The notes beneath the pieces were generated by a model. That model was given only the letters and a program-made list of their open reading frames with translations. It did not search any database and had not been told where the DNA came from. DNA of 64,000 nucleotides from NCBI RefSeq assembly GCF_007673775.1, contig NZ_VEAF01000007.1, forward strand, positions 124,001-188,000, in the 5' to 3' direction. The translations under genes were made by a program, and so were the position numbers. Positions 1 through 8,877 of the stretch are shown one piece after another. The first letter of the stretch is position 1. Each line of letters begins with the position of its first letter. This DNA is from Curtobacterium sp. 9128. GTDB taxonomy: Bacteria > Actinomycetota > Actinomycetes > Actinomycetales > Microbacteriaceae.

Positions 1-604
1 GGCTCATGACCGTCCCCACGGGGGTCTTCATGATGTCGGCGATCTCCTGGTAGGAGAAGCCCTCGACGTCGGCGAAGTAGACCGCCATCCGGAAGTCCTC
101 CGGGATGGCCTGCAGTGCGTCCTTCACGGCGGAGGACGGCAGGTGGTCGATGGCGTCGGCCTCGGCGGAGCGCGCCGAGATCGACTGCGTGACGCTCTCC
201 GCGCCGCCGAGCTGCCAGTCCTCGAGTTCGTCGATCGTGCCCTGGTAGGGGTTCCGCTGGTTCTTGCGGTACGTGTTGATGAAGGTGTTCGTCAGGATCC
301 GGTAGAGCCACGCCTTGAGGTTCGTGCCCTGCTTGAACTGCCGGAACGCCGCGAACGCCTTGACGAAGGTCTCCTGCACGAGGTCCGACGCGTCCGCGGG
401 GTTGCGCGTCATCCGCATCGCGGCGCCGTAGAGCTGGTCCATGAACGGCAGCGCCTGGTCCTCGAAGAGCCTGCGGAGTTCGGCGTCGGACACGGTCGTC
501 GCGTCGACCGCCTCCGCCTCCGCCTCGGCCTCGACGGCGTCGAGCTGCGCCTCGGTCTCCTCGACCAGGTCGTGGGGTGCTGCGGGCGGCTCTTCGGTGG
601 TCAT
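1..604 (-). CDS. sigR: ECF-type RNA polymerase sigma factor, SigR/SigH family (3' end beyond left edge)
   Basis: Reading leftwards from the ATG at 604, about 201 codons are visible and the gene runs off the left edge. After an acidic N-terminus of about 45 residues comes sigma region 2 ([11 protein letters not shown], then [11 protein letters not shown]) and, near the edge, the start of the region 4 helix-turn-helix ([18 protein letters not shown]). These are hallmarks of group IV sigma factors. The SigR/SigH assignment comes from the close match in style to disulfide-stress sigma factors of actinobacteria and from the divergent aroA-rsgA neighbours, which flank sigR/sigH in many relatives. 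Its zinc anti-sigma factor RsrA would be expected just outside the left edge. I did not find a clear autoregulatory GGAAT-type promoter in the 111 bp shared with aroA. Confidence 0.9.
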   Translation of the reverse strand, partial: MTTEEPPAAPHDLVEETEAQLDAVEAEAEAEAVDATTVSDAELRRLFEDQALPFMDQLYGAAMRMTRNPADASDLVQETFVKAFAAFRQFKQGTNLKAWLYRILTNTFINTYRKNQRNPYQGTIDELEDWQLGGAESVTQSISARSAEADAIDHLPSSAVKDALQAIPEDFRMAVYFADVEGFSYQEIADIMKTPVGTVMS

Positions 605-715
605 CGCGGGCCAGTCTAGAGCGAGCCCGGTGGACACGGCGGGCAGGAGCCGCCGGGCCGGTGCGAGTGCTGTCGCCAAGGGTCCTCCCGATCGTTTCAG
701 TAGTCTTGTGAACCG

Positions 716-2086
716 ATGGCAGACACGACACATTCCCAGACCTCGGCACCCTGGACCGCCCCGGTCGCGAGCGGGCCGCTCACGGGTGACGTCGCGCTGC
801 CCGGATCGAAGTCCCTGACGAACCGCGAGCTCGTCCTCGCGGCACTCGCAGACGGCCCGTCGACCATCCACCTCCCCCTGCACTCCCGGGACTCCGCCCT
901 GATGGTCGCGGCGCTCCGCCAACTCGGCGTCGGCATCGAGGCCGTCGAGCCCGAGAGCGCGCCGAACCCCTACGGACCCGACCTCCGCATCACCCCGGCC
1001 GCGATGACCGGCGGTGTCCGGATCGACTGCGGCCTCGCCGGCACCGTGATGCGCTTCCTGCCGCCGCTCGCCGCGCTCGCCACCGGGACCGTCACGGTCG
1101 ACGGCGACCCGTACGCCCGCAAGCGGCCGATGGGCGCGATCATCCGTGCGCTCGGCGAGCTCGGCGTCGACGTCACCGACGACGGCGACGGCGCGATGCC
1201 GTTCTCCTTCACCGGGTCCGGATCGGTCCGGGGCGGTGCCCTCACGATCGACGCGAGCGCCTCGTCGCAGTTCGTGTCCGGGCTGCTCCTCTCCGCGCCG
1301 CGCTTCGACGAGGGTCTGCACCTGACACACGCGGGCGAGCGTCTGCCGAGCCTGCCGCACATCGAGATGACCGTCGCGGCACTGCGCGCCCGCGGCGTCC
1401 GCGTCGACGAGCCCGCCGTCGGCGAGTGGGTCGTGCACCCCGGCCCGATCGCCGCGCGCGACGTCACGATCGAACCCGACCTCTCCAACGCCGCCCCGTT
1501 CGCGGTGGCCGCGCTCGTCGCCGGCGGCACCGTCCGGATCCGCACGTGGCCGACGGCGACGACGCAGGTCGGCGCCGACCTCGAGACGCTCCTGCCCCTG
1601 TGGGGCGCGACCGTGACGCGCGATGGTGACGACCTCGTCGTCGACGGCGGCGTCGGGGTGCTGGGGGGAGCCTCCATCCCGGGGCTGGAACTGGACCTGA
1701 CGCGCGGAGGCGAGCTCGCTCCGGCACTCGTCGCGCTCGCGGCGCTCGCGGACGGCACCACGACCGTCACCGGCATCGGCCACCTGCGCGGGCACGAGAC
1801 GGACCGGCTCGCCGCGTTGGCGGCGGACCTGCACCGGACGGGAGGCTCGGTGCAGGAACTCGACGACGGCCTGCGGATCGAACCGGCCCCCCTGCACGGC
1901 GCGGCCTGGGCCGCGTACGAGGACCACCGGATGGCGACGGCCGGAGCCGTGATCGGCCTGGTCACACCGGGGGTCGTGGTGGACGACATCGGCACGACGG
2001 CGAAGACGCTGCCGCAGTTCCCGGAGCTCTGGGCACAGCTCGTGGCCACGGCGGGTCCGTCGTCGCCCTCGGCACCGGGGGCGTGA
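716..2086 (+). CDS. aroA: 3-phosphoshikimate 1-carboxyvinyltransferase (EPSP synthase)
   Basis: 456 residues, normal length for the family. It transfers enolpyruvate from PEP to shikimate-3-phosphate in the shikimate pathway. The expected motifs are all present: [10 protein letters not shown] near residue 30, [37 protein letters not shown] and TAKTLPQFP near the C-terminus. These supply the lysine, serine and arginine residues that hold PEP and shikimate-3-phosphate. The ATG at 716 follows a possible -10 box TAGTCT at 701-706, so the transcript may have almost no leader. rsgA starts 5 bp after its stop, suggesting an operon. This is the housekeeping copy; a second, much altered EPSP-synthase-like domain lies at the right end of the window. 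Confidence 0.96.
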   Translation: MADTTHSQTSAPWTAPVASGPLTGDVALPGSKSLTNRELVLAALADGPSTIHLPLHSRDSALMVAALRQLGVGIEAVEPESAPNPYGPDLRITPAAMTGGVRIDCGLAGTVMRFLPPLAALATGTVTVDGDPYARKRPMGAIIRALGELGVDVTDDGDGAMPFSFTGSGSVRGGALTIDASASSQFVSGLLLSAPRFDEGLHLTHAGERLPSLPHIEMTVAALRARGVRVDEPAVGEWVVHPGPIAARDVTIEPDLSNAAPFAVAALVAGGTVRIRTWPTATTQVGADLETLLPLWGATVTRDGDDLVVDGGVGVLGGASIPGLELDLTRGGELAPALVALAALADGTTTVTGIGHLRGHETDRLAALAADLHRTGGSVQELDDGLRIEPAPLHGAAWAAYEDHRMATAGAVIGLVTPGVVVDDIGTTAKTLPQFPELWAQLVATAGPSSPSAPGA

Positions 2087-2090
2087 CCCG

Positions 2091-3134
2091 ATGAGCTGGT
2101 GGGACGACGTCGACGGCGACGCGGACGAGGACGAGCCGTACGGCCAGTACGACGAGTCGAGCGTCCGGGTCCGCCCGAACCCGAAGGGCAACCGACCCCG
2201 CACCAAGGTGCGCCCCACGTACGACGACGCCCCGACCGGCTGGGTGACGAACGTCGACCGCGGGCGGTTCGGCGTGCTCATCGAGGACCGCGTCGTCACC
2301 GCGACGAAGGCGCGCGAGCTCGGGAAGAAGTCCGTCGTCACCGGCGACACGGTCTTCCTGGCCGGCGACGTCTCCGGCTCCGAGGGCTCGCTCGCCCGCA
2401 TCGTGCGGGTCGCCGAGCGCACGACGCTCCTCCGTCGGAGCGCCGACGACACGGACGAGGTCGAGCGGGTCATCGTGGCGAACGCGACGCAGATGCTCAT
2501 CGTCGTCGCGGCCGCCGATCCGGAGCCCCGGACGCGGCTCATCGACCGGTACCTCGTCGCGGCGTTCGACGCGGGCCTCGACCCGGTCCTCTGCATCACC
2601 AAGACCGACCTCGCCGATCCCGCACCGTTCCTCGCGCACTTCGACTGCCTCGACGTGCGGATCGTGACGAGCCGGTCCGACTCCTTCCCCCTGGACGCCC
2701 TGCACGAGGTGCTCGACGGGCAGGTCACCGTCACCGTCGGGCACTCCGGCGTCGGCAAGTCGACGCTCGTGAACGCCCTGACCGGCTCGACGCGGGCGAC
2801 CGGGGTCGTCAACGCCGTGACCGGGCGGGGGCGGCACACGTCGTCGTCCTCGATCGCGCTGCAGGTCCGGGACGGGGGCTGGATCATCGACACGCCGGGG
2901 GTCCGGTCGTTCGGGCTCGGGCACGTCGACCCGGCGAACGTCTTCCGGGCCTTCGCGGCGCACGCGATCCCCGTCGCCGAACCCCGGGACGGGATCCCGC
3001 TCGACCAGGCGCACGACTGGGAGATCGTCGACCGGGTGCACGCCGGGGAGCTCGGGCCGACGGGCATCGAGCGGCTCGACTCCTTCCGGGCGCTGCTGAC
3101 CGGGATGGGTGCGGCGGACCCCTCGACGGAGTAG
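2091..3134 (+). CDS. rsgA: Ribosome small-subunit-dependent GTPase A (RsgA)
   Basis: 347 residues. RsgA is a circularly permuted GTPase that helps mature the 30S subunit. The permuted order is visible: an OB-like N-terminal part, G4 (ITKTDLA, about residue 170), G1 P-loop (GHSGVGKST, about 218) and G3 (DTPGVRSFG, about 265). It follows aroA by 4 bp and is probably co-transcribed. Unusually, the C-terminal segment that normally carries a Cys-x4-Cys-His-x-Cys zinc knuckle contains no cysteine; the region reads [20 protein letters not shown]. The rest of the C-terminal helix, including HAGELGP, is preserved, so this looks like loss of the metal site rather than a frameshift. Confidence 0.92.
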   Translation: MSWWDDVDGDADEDEPYGQYDESSVRVRPNPKGNRPRTKVRPTYDDAPTGWVTNVDRGRFGVLIEDRVVTATKARELGKKSVVTGDTVFLAGDVSGSEGSLARIVRVAERTTLLRRSADDTDEVERVIVANATQMLIVVAAADPEPRTRLIDRYLVAAFDAGLDPVLCITKTDLADPAPFLAHFDCLDVRIVTSRSDSFPLDALHEVLDGQVTVTVGHSGVGKSTLVNALTGSTRATGVVNAVTGRGRHTSSSSIALQVRDGGWIIDTPGVRSFGLGHVDPANVFRAFAAHAIPVAEPRDGIPLDQAHDWEIVDRVHAGELGPTGIERLDSFRALLTGMGAADPSTE

Positions 3135-3199
3135 CGGCGGGGTTGGGCGGGACTCCTGCGTGCCGCGGGTTCTCCGGGCTCTCCGGGTTCTCCCTCACT

Positions 3200-3286
3200 C
3201 GAGGTTCCACAACTCGCCGCTCAGGTTCGCCGAGGTCGCACGAAGGACGGTCTGGGCGCGGTGAGGTCCCGCAATTGCGGAACCTC
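3200..3286. repeat. GAGGTTCC palindromic intergenic element, copy 1
   Basis: Between rsgA and the next gene. 3200-3223 reads CGAGGTTCCACAACTCGCCG plus CTCA, and differs by one base from 31165-31188. It is followed at 3263-3286 by a near-perfect palindrome centred on GCAATTGC, with arms GAGGTCCC and GGAACCTC. The same pairing of motifs recurs at 31165-31250. It looks like a small REP-type dispersed repeat. Confidence 0.6.
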
Positions 3287-3323
3287 GGCGCGTTGGCCCA
3301 CGCACTGGGCAGTCCGGGCGCGG

Positions 3324-3353
3324 TCGACAGGGTGGGCAGGGACGGCGTACGAT
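3324..3353 (+). promoter_or_regulatory. Probable sigma-70-type promoter giving a leaderless transcript
   Basis: TCGACA at 3324-3329 is one base from the -35 consensus, followed after 18 bp by TACGAT at 3348-3353, a good -10 box. Transcription would begin around 3360, essentially at the GTG start codon at 3362, so the message for the membrane protein is predicted to be leaderless. Confidence 0.5.
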
Positions 3354-3361
3354 CATCCCTC

Positions 3362-4525
3362 GTGTCAGAAGTTGCAAAGTACAACTTTGCGCCGACCCGC
3401 GTCGACGCTCCCGCCCTCACCGACCGCGCCGACGACGCCGCGACCACGCACCGAGGCCATGCCGCTCCCCGGCCTCCGCACCGTGCGCCCTCCGTCCTCC
3501 GCCCGACCGGCCTCGGCAGGACGCTCCTGACCTTCGCCACGCACATCCTCGTGCCGCTCTTCCTCGCGGCGGGGATGGGACTGGCGTACCTCGGTGCGTT
3601 CCACGCCCCCGCGCCGAAGGACCTCCCGGTCGGGATCGTCGGCCAGGGCGCCACCGCGCAGGTGTTCGCCCAGACGGTCACGGACCAGTCCGACGGCGCC
3701 CTGGTGGCACACGTGGTCGCGACGGACACCGCGGCCCGGCAGCAGGTCCGCGACCGCGAGCTCGCGGCGGTGTTCGCCCCGACGACGACCGACGCGACGC
3801 TCTACGTCTCGACCGCAGCGAGCGAGACCACCGCCACCGCGGCGCAGAAGGTCTTCCTGCCGATCGCCTACGAGCAGCACCTGCCCTTCCACGTGGTCGA
3901 CGTCGTGCCCTCGGGCGACCAGGACAGCACCGGACAGGGGCTGTTCTTCCTGCTCGTCGCCCTCAGCGTCGGCGGGTACGCGTCCGCGATCGCCGTCGCC
4001 GCGTTCGCCACCAGGCTCCGTGCCGTGTGGACCGCGGTCATCGGCCTCGCAACGGCCGGTGTCGTCGCGGGGATCGGCATCGTCATCGCGGGACCGGTCT
4101 ACGGGGTCATCACCACGCACCAGTGGCAGATCTTCCTGTTCGCGTGGATGTACGACGCGGTGATCATCGGCCTCGGCATCGGTCTGCACCCGCTCCTCGG
4201 GCGCTGGACCACCCCGGTGCTGACGATGCTGTTCGTGATGCTCAACTTCACCTCGTCCGGCGGCATCTTCCAGCCGGCGTTCCAGCCCGGCTTCTTCGCG
4301 GCGCTGAACGCCTTCTGGAGCGGAGCGGCGTGGCTGCAGGCCGCCCAGGACCTGCAGTACTTCCCCGGTGCCTCACTCGGCCGGAGCTCGCTCGTGCTGA
4401 CGCTCTGGCTGGTCGGCGCGGTGCTCCTCTGCGTCGTCGTGCACGGGCTCGTCGCCCGCCGTTCCCGCATCGCCCGGGAACGCATGGTCAGCCCCCTCGA
4501 GGAGGAAGAGGTCGTCGCGGCGTAG
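3362..4525 (+). CDS. Multi-pass membrane protein, ABC-2/YhgE-like
   Basis: 387 residues from a GTG at 3362, chosen because it sits right after a good promoter and is the only start that keeps a cytoplasmic N-terminus before membrane helix 1. After about 55 polar residues comes a first transmembrane helix (HILVPLFLAAGMGLAYLGAF), then an extracytoplasmic domain of about 130 residues beginning LPVGIVGQG, then about five more helices (LFFLLVALSVGGYASAIAV and onward) and a basic-then-acidic tail. One helix, a soluble domain and a bundle of helices is the plan of ABC-2 permease and YhgE/Pip-like proteins. No ATPase gene is adjacent. It separates rsgA from hisN. Function unknown; export or phage/secretion-related roles are possible. 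Confidence 0.75.
   Translation: MSEVAKYNFAPTRVDAPALTDRADDAATTHRGHAAPRPPHRAPSVLRPTGLGRTLLTFATHILVPLFLAAGMGLAYLGAFHAPAPKDLPVGIVGQGATAQVFAQTVTDQSDGALVAHVVATDTAARQQVRDRELAAVFAPTTTDATLYVSTAASETTATAAQKVFLPIAYEQHLPFHVVDVVPSGDQDSTGQGLFFLLVALSVGGYASAIAVAAFATRLRAVWTAVIGLATAGVVAGIGIVIAGPVYGVITTHQWQIFLFAWMYDAVIIGLGIGLHPLLGRWTTPVLTMLFVMLNFTSSGGIFQPAFQPGFFAALNAFWSGAAWLQAAQDLQYFPGASLGRSSLVLTLWLVGAVLLCVVVHGLVARRSRIARERMVSPLEEEEVVAA
3374..3390. promoter_or_regulatory. Palindrome GCAAAGT-aca-ACTTTGC, candidate operator
   Basis: A perfect 7+7 bp inverted repeat with a 3-bp spacer, strikingly AT-rich for this genome, lying 12 bp after the GTG start and about 14 bp after the predicted transcription start of the membrane protein. 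Its size and position suit a TetR- or MarR-type repressor site. No regulator gene lies next to it, so the partner is unknown. Confidence 0.45.
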
Positions 4526-4544
4526 CCCCACTACGCTCGGATCC

Positions 4545-5333
4545 GTGGACCTCAGCGCCGACCTGGACTTCGCCCGTTCCCTCGCCGACACCGCCGACGC
4601 GATCAGCCTGGAGCGCTTCCGGGCCGCCGACCTGCACGTGTCGAGGAAGGCCGACAGCACGCACGTCACCGACGCGGACCAGGCGGTGGAACGAGCGCTC
4701 CGGGCCCGCATCGCAGCCGAGCGCGCCGACGACTCCTTCCTCGGCGAGGAGACCACCGCGGACTCCGGCGCGGACGCGCTCAGCGAGGGGCACCGGCAGT
4801 GGGTGGTCGACCCGATCGACGGCACGGCGAACTACCTCAGGGGCGTGCCGGTGTGGGCCACGCTCATCGCCCTCGCCGTCGACGGCCGTCCGGTCCTCGG
4901 CGTCGTCAGCGCCCCTGCGCTCGGCAAGCGCTGGTGGGCCGCGCACGGACTGGGAGCCCACTCGCTCGACGGCGACCTGCACGTGTCCGGGGTGACCGAG
5001 CTCGCCGACGCGAGCATCAGCTACAACAGCATCCAGCAGTGGGACGACGACGACCGCCTGGACGCCCTCGTCGACCTGTCCCGCACGGTGTGGCGCACGC
5101 GGGCCTACGGGGACATGTGGTCGTACATGATGGTGGCCGAGGGGGTCCTCGACGTCGCCGGCGAACCGGACCTCAAGCCGTGGGACATCGCCGCGCTCGT
5201 GCCGATCGTCGAGGAGGCGGGCGGGCGCCTCACCTCGCTCGACGGCGACCCGGGCCCCTGGCACGGCAGCGCCCTGGCGACGAACGGGCTGGTGCACGAC
5301 GCCGTCGTCGAGGTCATCCGCCGCCAGCACTGA
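4545..5333 (+). CDS. hisN: Inositol-monophosphatase-fold phosphatase, likely histidinol-phosphatase HisN
   Basis: 262 residues from GTG at 4545. The family dephosphorylates small alcohol phosphates using two or three metal ions; actinobacterial members next to these genes are usually histidinol-phosphatases. The metal-site motifs are clear: FLGEET near residue 67, WVVDPIDGTANY near 86-97, and EPDLKPWDIAALVP near 205. A possible -10 box TACGCT at 4532-4537 lies just before the start, so the transcript may be leaderless. The HisN assignment is by family and context; inositol-1-phosphatase or another sugar phosphatase cannot be excluded from sequence alone. Confidence 0.85.
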   Translation: MDLSADLDFARSLADTADAISLERFRAADLHVSRKADSTHVTDADQAVERALRARIAAERADDSFLGEETTADSGADALSEGHRQWVVDPIDGTANYLRGVPVWATLIALAVDGRPVLGVVSAPALGKRWWAAHGLGAHSLDGDLHVSGVTELADASISYNSIQQWDDDDRLDALVDLSRTVWRTRAYGDMWSYMMVAEGVLDVAGEPDLKPWDIAALVPIVEEAGGRLTSLDGDPGPWHGSALATNGLVHDAVVEVIRRQH

Positions 5334-5775
5334 TCCCGCCGCGATACCACAGGACGCCGAGCGCGACCCGGAGAAACGTGGCGGAGACCCCCCGTACTGG
5401 GGTGATGAACATTCAGATCCGCGGGACCGGATCGCCCCGCCAGGGCGATGCCTCGGCTATCGTGCTTCCAGACGGCAGGTCAGGTGGCGTCTCGGGATCC
5501 CTAGTCCCGATGCTGAGCCCGACCGGTCGTGTTCGTCGAAGACCCTAACCCGAGGGGTGATACAGACGATGACATCATCGTTCCCGAGCGGGATCGAGTG
5601 CACCCTCACTCGACCGCATTCCAACCACCGAACCGCCGGCGTGTCCCTGCGCGCCGCACTCCCGAACAGCCGGACGGTCACCCGCCGACCGGCTGCCCGG
5701 ATCCACGAAGCGCTCCCTGGCGCCCTCGGATCCGTCCCCGCGCTCGCCTCCGGACCCGGAGGCCGGTGAGTCCCC
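5334..5775. other. 442-bp intergenic region upstream of the LuxR-type regulator
   Basis: No convincing conserved gene. It holds a hairpin TCGGGA/TCCCGA near 5492-5510 and a relatively AT-rich patch around 5557-5585 that could be a promoter or leader. A possible short reading frame inside it is listed separately. Confidence 0.5.
5569..5769 (+). CDS. Possible small leader ORF, unknown (weak)
   Basis: 66 codons from ATG at 5569 (or 70 from GTG at 5557), ending 6 bp before the LuxR-type gene at 5776, a spacing that would allow translational coupling. It starts MTSSFPSGIECTL. About one sixth of codons end in A or T, more than in neighbouring real genes, there is no recognisable domain and no strong ribosome binding site. 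It may simply be untranslated leader. Confidence 0.25.
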   Translation: MTSSFPSGIECTLTRPHSNHRTAGVSLRAALPNSRTVTRRPAARIHEALPGALGSVPALASGPGGR

Positions 5776-8487
5776 ATGGAACTCACCGGTCGACGTTCTG
5801 AGGTCGACCGGATCGCGGCCCTCGCTGTCCTCCCCCGGGAGTCGGCGATGGTCGTGGTCGGCGACCCTGGCTCCGGACGCACCAGCGTCCTCGACGCGGT
5901 CTCGAACCGCGTCTCCATCTCCGTCGTCCGACTGGGCGTCAACGGCTCCGAAGCCCGTTGGCCCATGTCGGGCGTGACCTCCCTGTTCACCGCACTCGAC
6001 GACCCGAGGGCCTCCGCGCACATCGCACGGCTGGTCCGGCACGTCGACGAGGGCCTGGCCGCGGCGCACGACTTCCTCGACGCCGTGCACGCGCTGACGC
6101 TCCCGCCGACGCTCGTGCTCATCGACGACCTCGACCGGATGGACGCCGAGAGCCAGGAGCTCATCGCGTTCCTGGCCGGGCGACTCGCCGGGACGGCCCT
6201 GCGCCTCGTCGCGACCGTGCGACGCCTGCCGTCGGACGGTCCGCTCGCCGCGCTGCCGACGCTCCGGCTCGAGCCACTGACACCGGACGAGGCACTCGTG
6301 CTCGCCCGGGACATGGCGCCGGAGGAGGCGAACGACGGCGTCCTCGCCGTCCTCGCCGACCAGACCGGCGGCAACCCAGGGGCGCTCCGCGAACAGATCG
6401 GGGCCCTCCGTCGCGAACAGCTCGTCGGCACCGAACCGATCGTGCTGCCGCTCCGGCCGACACCGACGACGTCGGCGGCCGCCGCACTCGTCCTCGAAGC
6501 CGCCGCGGGACGCGATCTGGACGTCCTCGCGCGACTCGCTCTCGTCCCGACGGCCCGCGTGGCCGGCTGGGACCGCGACGCCGTCGACGACCTCGTCGGT
6601 GCCGGGCTGGCGACGGTCCGCGGACAGTCGATCGCGGTCCGCGACCCGCTCGTCCGCTCCGCCCTGTACTGGAGCATGCCGGCGCGTGACCGCCGGGAGG
6701 CACACACCGAGCTGGCCGCGAGCGCCGCCGCGCACGACGACCGATCGGCGGCGTGGCACGCGAGCTTCGCCGACGCCGTCCCGGACGCCGTCGGCCTGCT
6801 CGCCGTCGCCCGGTCGTACGCGGAGGACGGCGACGCCCGAGCCGCCGTGACGCTCACCGAACGCGCACTGCACATCGGGTCCGCGTCGGAGGCCGAACAC
6901 CTCGCGCTGCTCGGGGTCGCGGAGGCGCTCCTCGCGCACCGCCTCCTCGGGTTCGCGGCGCGGTACCTCGCCGCGATCCGGCCGTTCGCCACGCTCGGCC
7001 ACGAGGTCCGTCGGCTCCGTGTGCAGTACTCGGTGCAGTACCTCAGCGGCGACGTCGTGCACGCCGACGAGCTGATGATGCCGTTCGACGTCTCCGACGA
7101 CGCCGAGGCCGGTGCGTTCTCCGGGCTGCTGGCGATGGTCGCGACCTTCCGGGCGGAGGCGTGGGAGGTCGATCAGGCCCGCGACCTGCTGCACCGCGCG
7201 GAACCGCTCGAGGGCCGCGCGTCGGCCCACACGGCAGAGATCCTCGAGGTGGCGCGGGAACTCGTGGCGGCGGTCGACGGCACCCTGCCGCCGGACGCCG
7301 AGCTGCACGAGGGCCTCGCCGCACACCGGCTGCTCGCGATGAGCGACCCCGCGCTGCTCATGCTCGCCCAGTCGCTCAGCATCGCCGAGCGCTCCCGGAG
7401 CGCACGGCGGGTGTTCGCGCTGGTCCTGGCCAGGACGAACGACACGGCCCCGGTCTGGCTCGAAGCAGCGCGCTACCTGTCCGCCGAGAACGAGGTGCGC
7501 TCCGGGAACTTCCGGCAGGCGCTCCGTGCGATCGACGTCTGGGAGGCCGGCTCGGCCGTCGTCGAACGGCTCAGCGAACCGTCGAGGGCGATCGCGGTCG
7601 CCTGGCGGCACTTCGCAGAGGGTCGGTCCGCCGACGCGCTCGACGTCGTCGACCACTGCCTCCGCCAGCGCTCGACGAACCGCCTCTGGGGTGCGACCGC
7701 GAAGCTCTACGCGCTGCGCGGGCAGGTGCTGCTGCTGGACGGTCGGCTCGAGGAGGCCGCGTCCAGCCTGGAGGCGGCCGACGCCATCGGCCGCGGCCTC
7801 CGCAACCCGGCGGTGCTCCGCCACCTCGGCGACCTGGTCGAGGTGTACGCGCGCCTCGGTCGGGTCGACGACGCCAGGAACACCACCGCACGGCTGGCGG
7901 CGGACCACCACGCGCGGCCGTCCCGCTGGGGCGCACTGGTGCTGACGCGGAGCCTCGCGCTCATCGCCGACGACACCACGCGCGACACCTCCCGGCGTCG
8001 TGCGCTGGAGGTCTTCCAGCCGCACGACTCGCAGTTCGAGCGGGCGAGGACGTTCGCGGCCCTCGCCGCGGTCGCCGCGCCGGGCGACCGAGCGCGGCTC
8101 GGTGCCGCCGCCGCCGCGGCGTACGAGGCAGCGGGGCTCCGGCGTCCGCTCGCCACGCCGGCGCCGACGGTCGCGATGCCGTCGCTCGGTGGCACCGCGA
8201 TGGGTTCCGGCCCGTTCTCCGGTCCCGACCGTTCCGGTGTCGTGCTCTCCGCGTCGACGCCCGGCACGCCGGGGACGCCGCGGAGCGCGCCGGACGCGTC
8301 GACGGTGCTCACGTCGCTGACCGCCGAGGAGCGTGCCGTCGTGCAGAAGGTGACCGAGGGGTACCGCAACCGCGAGATCGCGTCGTCGCTCTACATGTCG
8401 CAGCGGACGGTGGAGCTGCGACTGACGCAGATCTACCGGAAGGTCGGCGCGCGGTCCCGGTCCCACCTGGTCGCGCTGCTCACGTGA
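5776..8487 (+). CDS. Large LuxR-family transcriptional regulator with N-terminal ATPase (LAL type)
   Basis: 903 residues. N-terminal AAA/STAND ATPase with Walker A GDPGSGRTS (about residues 30-38) and Walker B LVLIDDLDRMD (about 113-123). The middle, about residues 300-780, is rich in alanine and leucine helices like the TPR-type sensor region of MalT/LAL regulators. After a Gly/Ser/Pro linker, the C-terminal LuxR helix-turn-helix is complete: LTAEERAVVQKVTEGYRNRE, then YMSQRTVELRLTQIYRKVG. Such proteins bind ATP and an inducer and activate nearby or distant promoters. Target genes are unknown; GlmS lies downstream but is separated by a terminator hairpin and about 390 bp. Confidence 0.9.
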   Translation: MELTGRRSEVDRIAALAVLPRESAMVVVGDPGSGRTSVLDAVSNRVSISVVRLGVNGSEARWPMSGVTSLFTALDDPRASAHIARLVRHVDEGLAAAHDFLDAVHALTLPPTLVLIDDLDRMDAESQELIAFLAGRLAGTALRLVATVRRLPSDGPLAALPTLRLEPLTPDEALVLARDMAPEEANDGVLAVLADQTGGNPGALREQIGALRREQLVGTEPIVLPLRPTPTTSAAAALVLEAAAGRDLDVLARLALVPTARVAGWDRDAVDDLVGAGLATVRGQSIAVRDPLVRSALYWSMPARDRREAHTELAASAAAHDDRSAAWHASFADAVPDAVGLLAVARSYAEDGDARAAVTLTERALHIGSASEAEHLALLGVAEALLAHRLLGFAARYLAAIRPFATLGHEVRRLRVQYSVQYLSGDVVHADELMMPFDVSDDAEAGAFSGLLAMVATFRAEAWEVDQARDLLHRAEPLEGRASAHTAEILEVARELVAAVDGTLPPDAELHEGLAAHRLLAMSDPALLMLAQSLSIAERSRSARRVFALVLARTNDTAPVWLEAARYLSAENEVRSGNFRQALRAIDVWEAGSAVVERLSEPSRAIAVAWRHFAEGRSADALDVVDHCLRQRSTNRLWGATAKLYALRGQVLLLDGRLEEAASSLEAADAIGRGLRNPAVLRHLGDLVEVYARLGRVDDARNTTARLAADHHARPSRWGALVLTRSLALIADDTTRDTSRRRALEVFQPHDSQFERARTFAALAAVAAPGDRARLGAAAAAAYEAAGLRRPLATPAPTVAMPSLGGTAMGSGPFSGPDRSGVVLSASTPGTPGTPRSAPDASTVLTSLTAEERAVVQKVTEGYRNREIASSLYMSQRTVELRLTQIYRKVGARSRSHLVALLT

Positions 8488-8505
8488 CCTGAGCGTCACC
8501 ACGTC

Positions 8506-8549
8506 CGGACGGGAGGCCCGGTGCCAGCTGGCACCGGGCCTCCCGTCCG
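8506..8549. terminator. Perfect 44-bp palindrome, terminator of the shared-stem family
   Basis: 22+22 bp perfect inverted repeat beginning CGGACGGGAGGCCCGGTGCC, 18 bp after the LuxR-gene stop. The entire 44 bp is repeated identically at 31304-31347. Confidence 0.8.
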
Positions 8550-8877
8550 TCCGCGCTTGCGTGACCCCGCACGCCGCGGCGCGGTCTCGCACCCTCGACG
8601 CGTGGAACCGCAACAAGCGCGAGGCAGCGTTGTCCCGCGGCGGGCGGCCCGGCGATGCTGTCCATGCACCGACCGCCGCGCCCCCTCCGGGAGGCACGCC
8701 ACGGTACCCCGATCGGTACCCGAACCGTCGGCCCTGGAACGCCGTCGTCCGTCCTCGCCTGATCCGAGGACGGGCGACGGTCAGGGCCGGCGGTCCCGAT
8801 CGCGTGGCACACCCGGCGGCGGTCGGTGCCGCCCGTCCCCCGGACGGCTCCCCCGCCTCGACCCGAAGGACCTGCCG
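8550..8877. other. Intergenic region before glmS
   Basis: 328 bp with no supported gene. Two tandem 12-mers, CGGTACCCCGAT and CGGTACCCGAAC, at 8702-8725 might be a protein-binding site. I see no glmS ribozyme-like structure. A minus-strand reading frame here is treated as a shadow. Confidence 0.5.

Noticed and set aside
2099-3361. N-terminal extension of the membrane protein gene back through rsgA
   Set aside because: The extension is an Arg-rich shadow of rsgA; promoter position and composition place the start at 3362.
8480-8812. Minus-strand frame of 110 codons upstream of glmS
   Set aside because: It reads straight through the terminator palindrome, has no recognisable motif and Arg-rich shadow composition.
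8550-8877. glmS ribozyme or riboswitch upstream of glmS
   Set aside because: No conserved ribozyme core could be recognised; such ribozymes are typical of Firmicutes.
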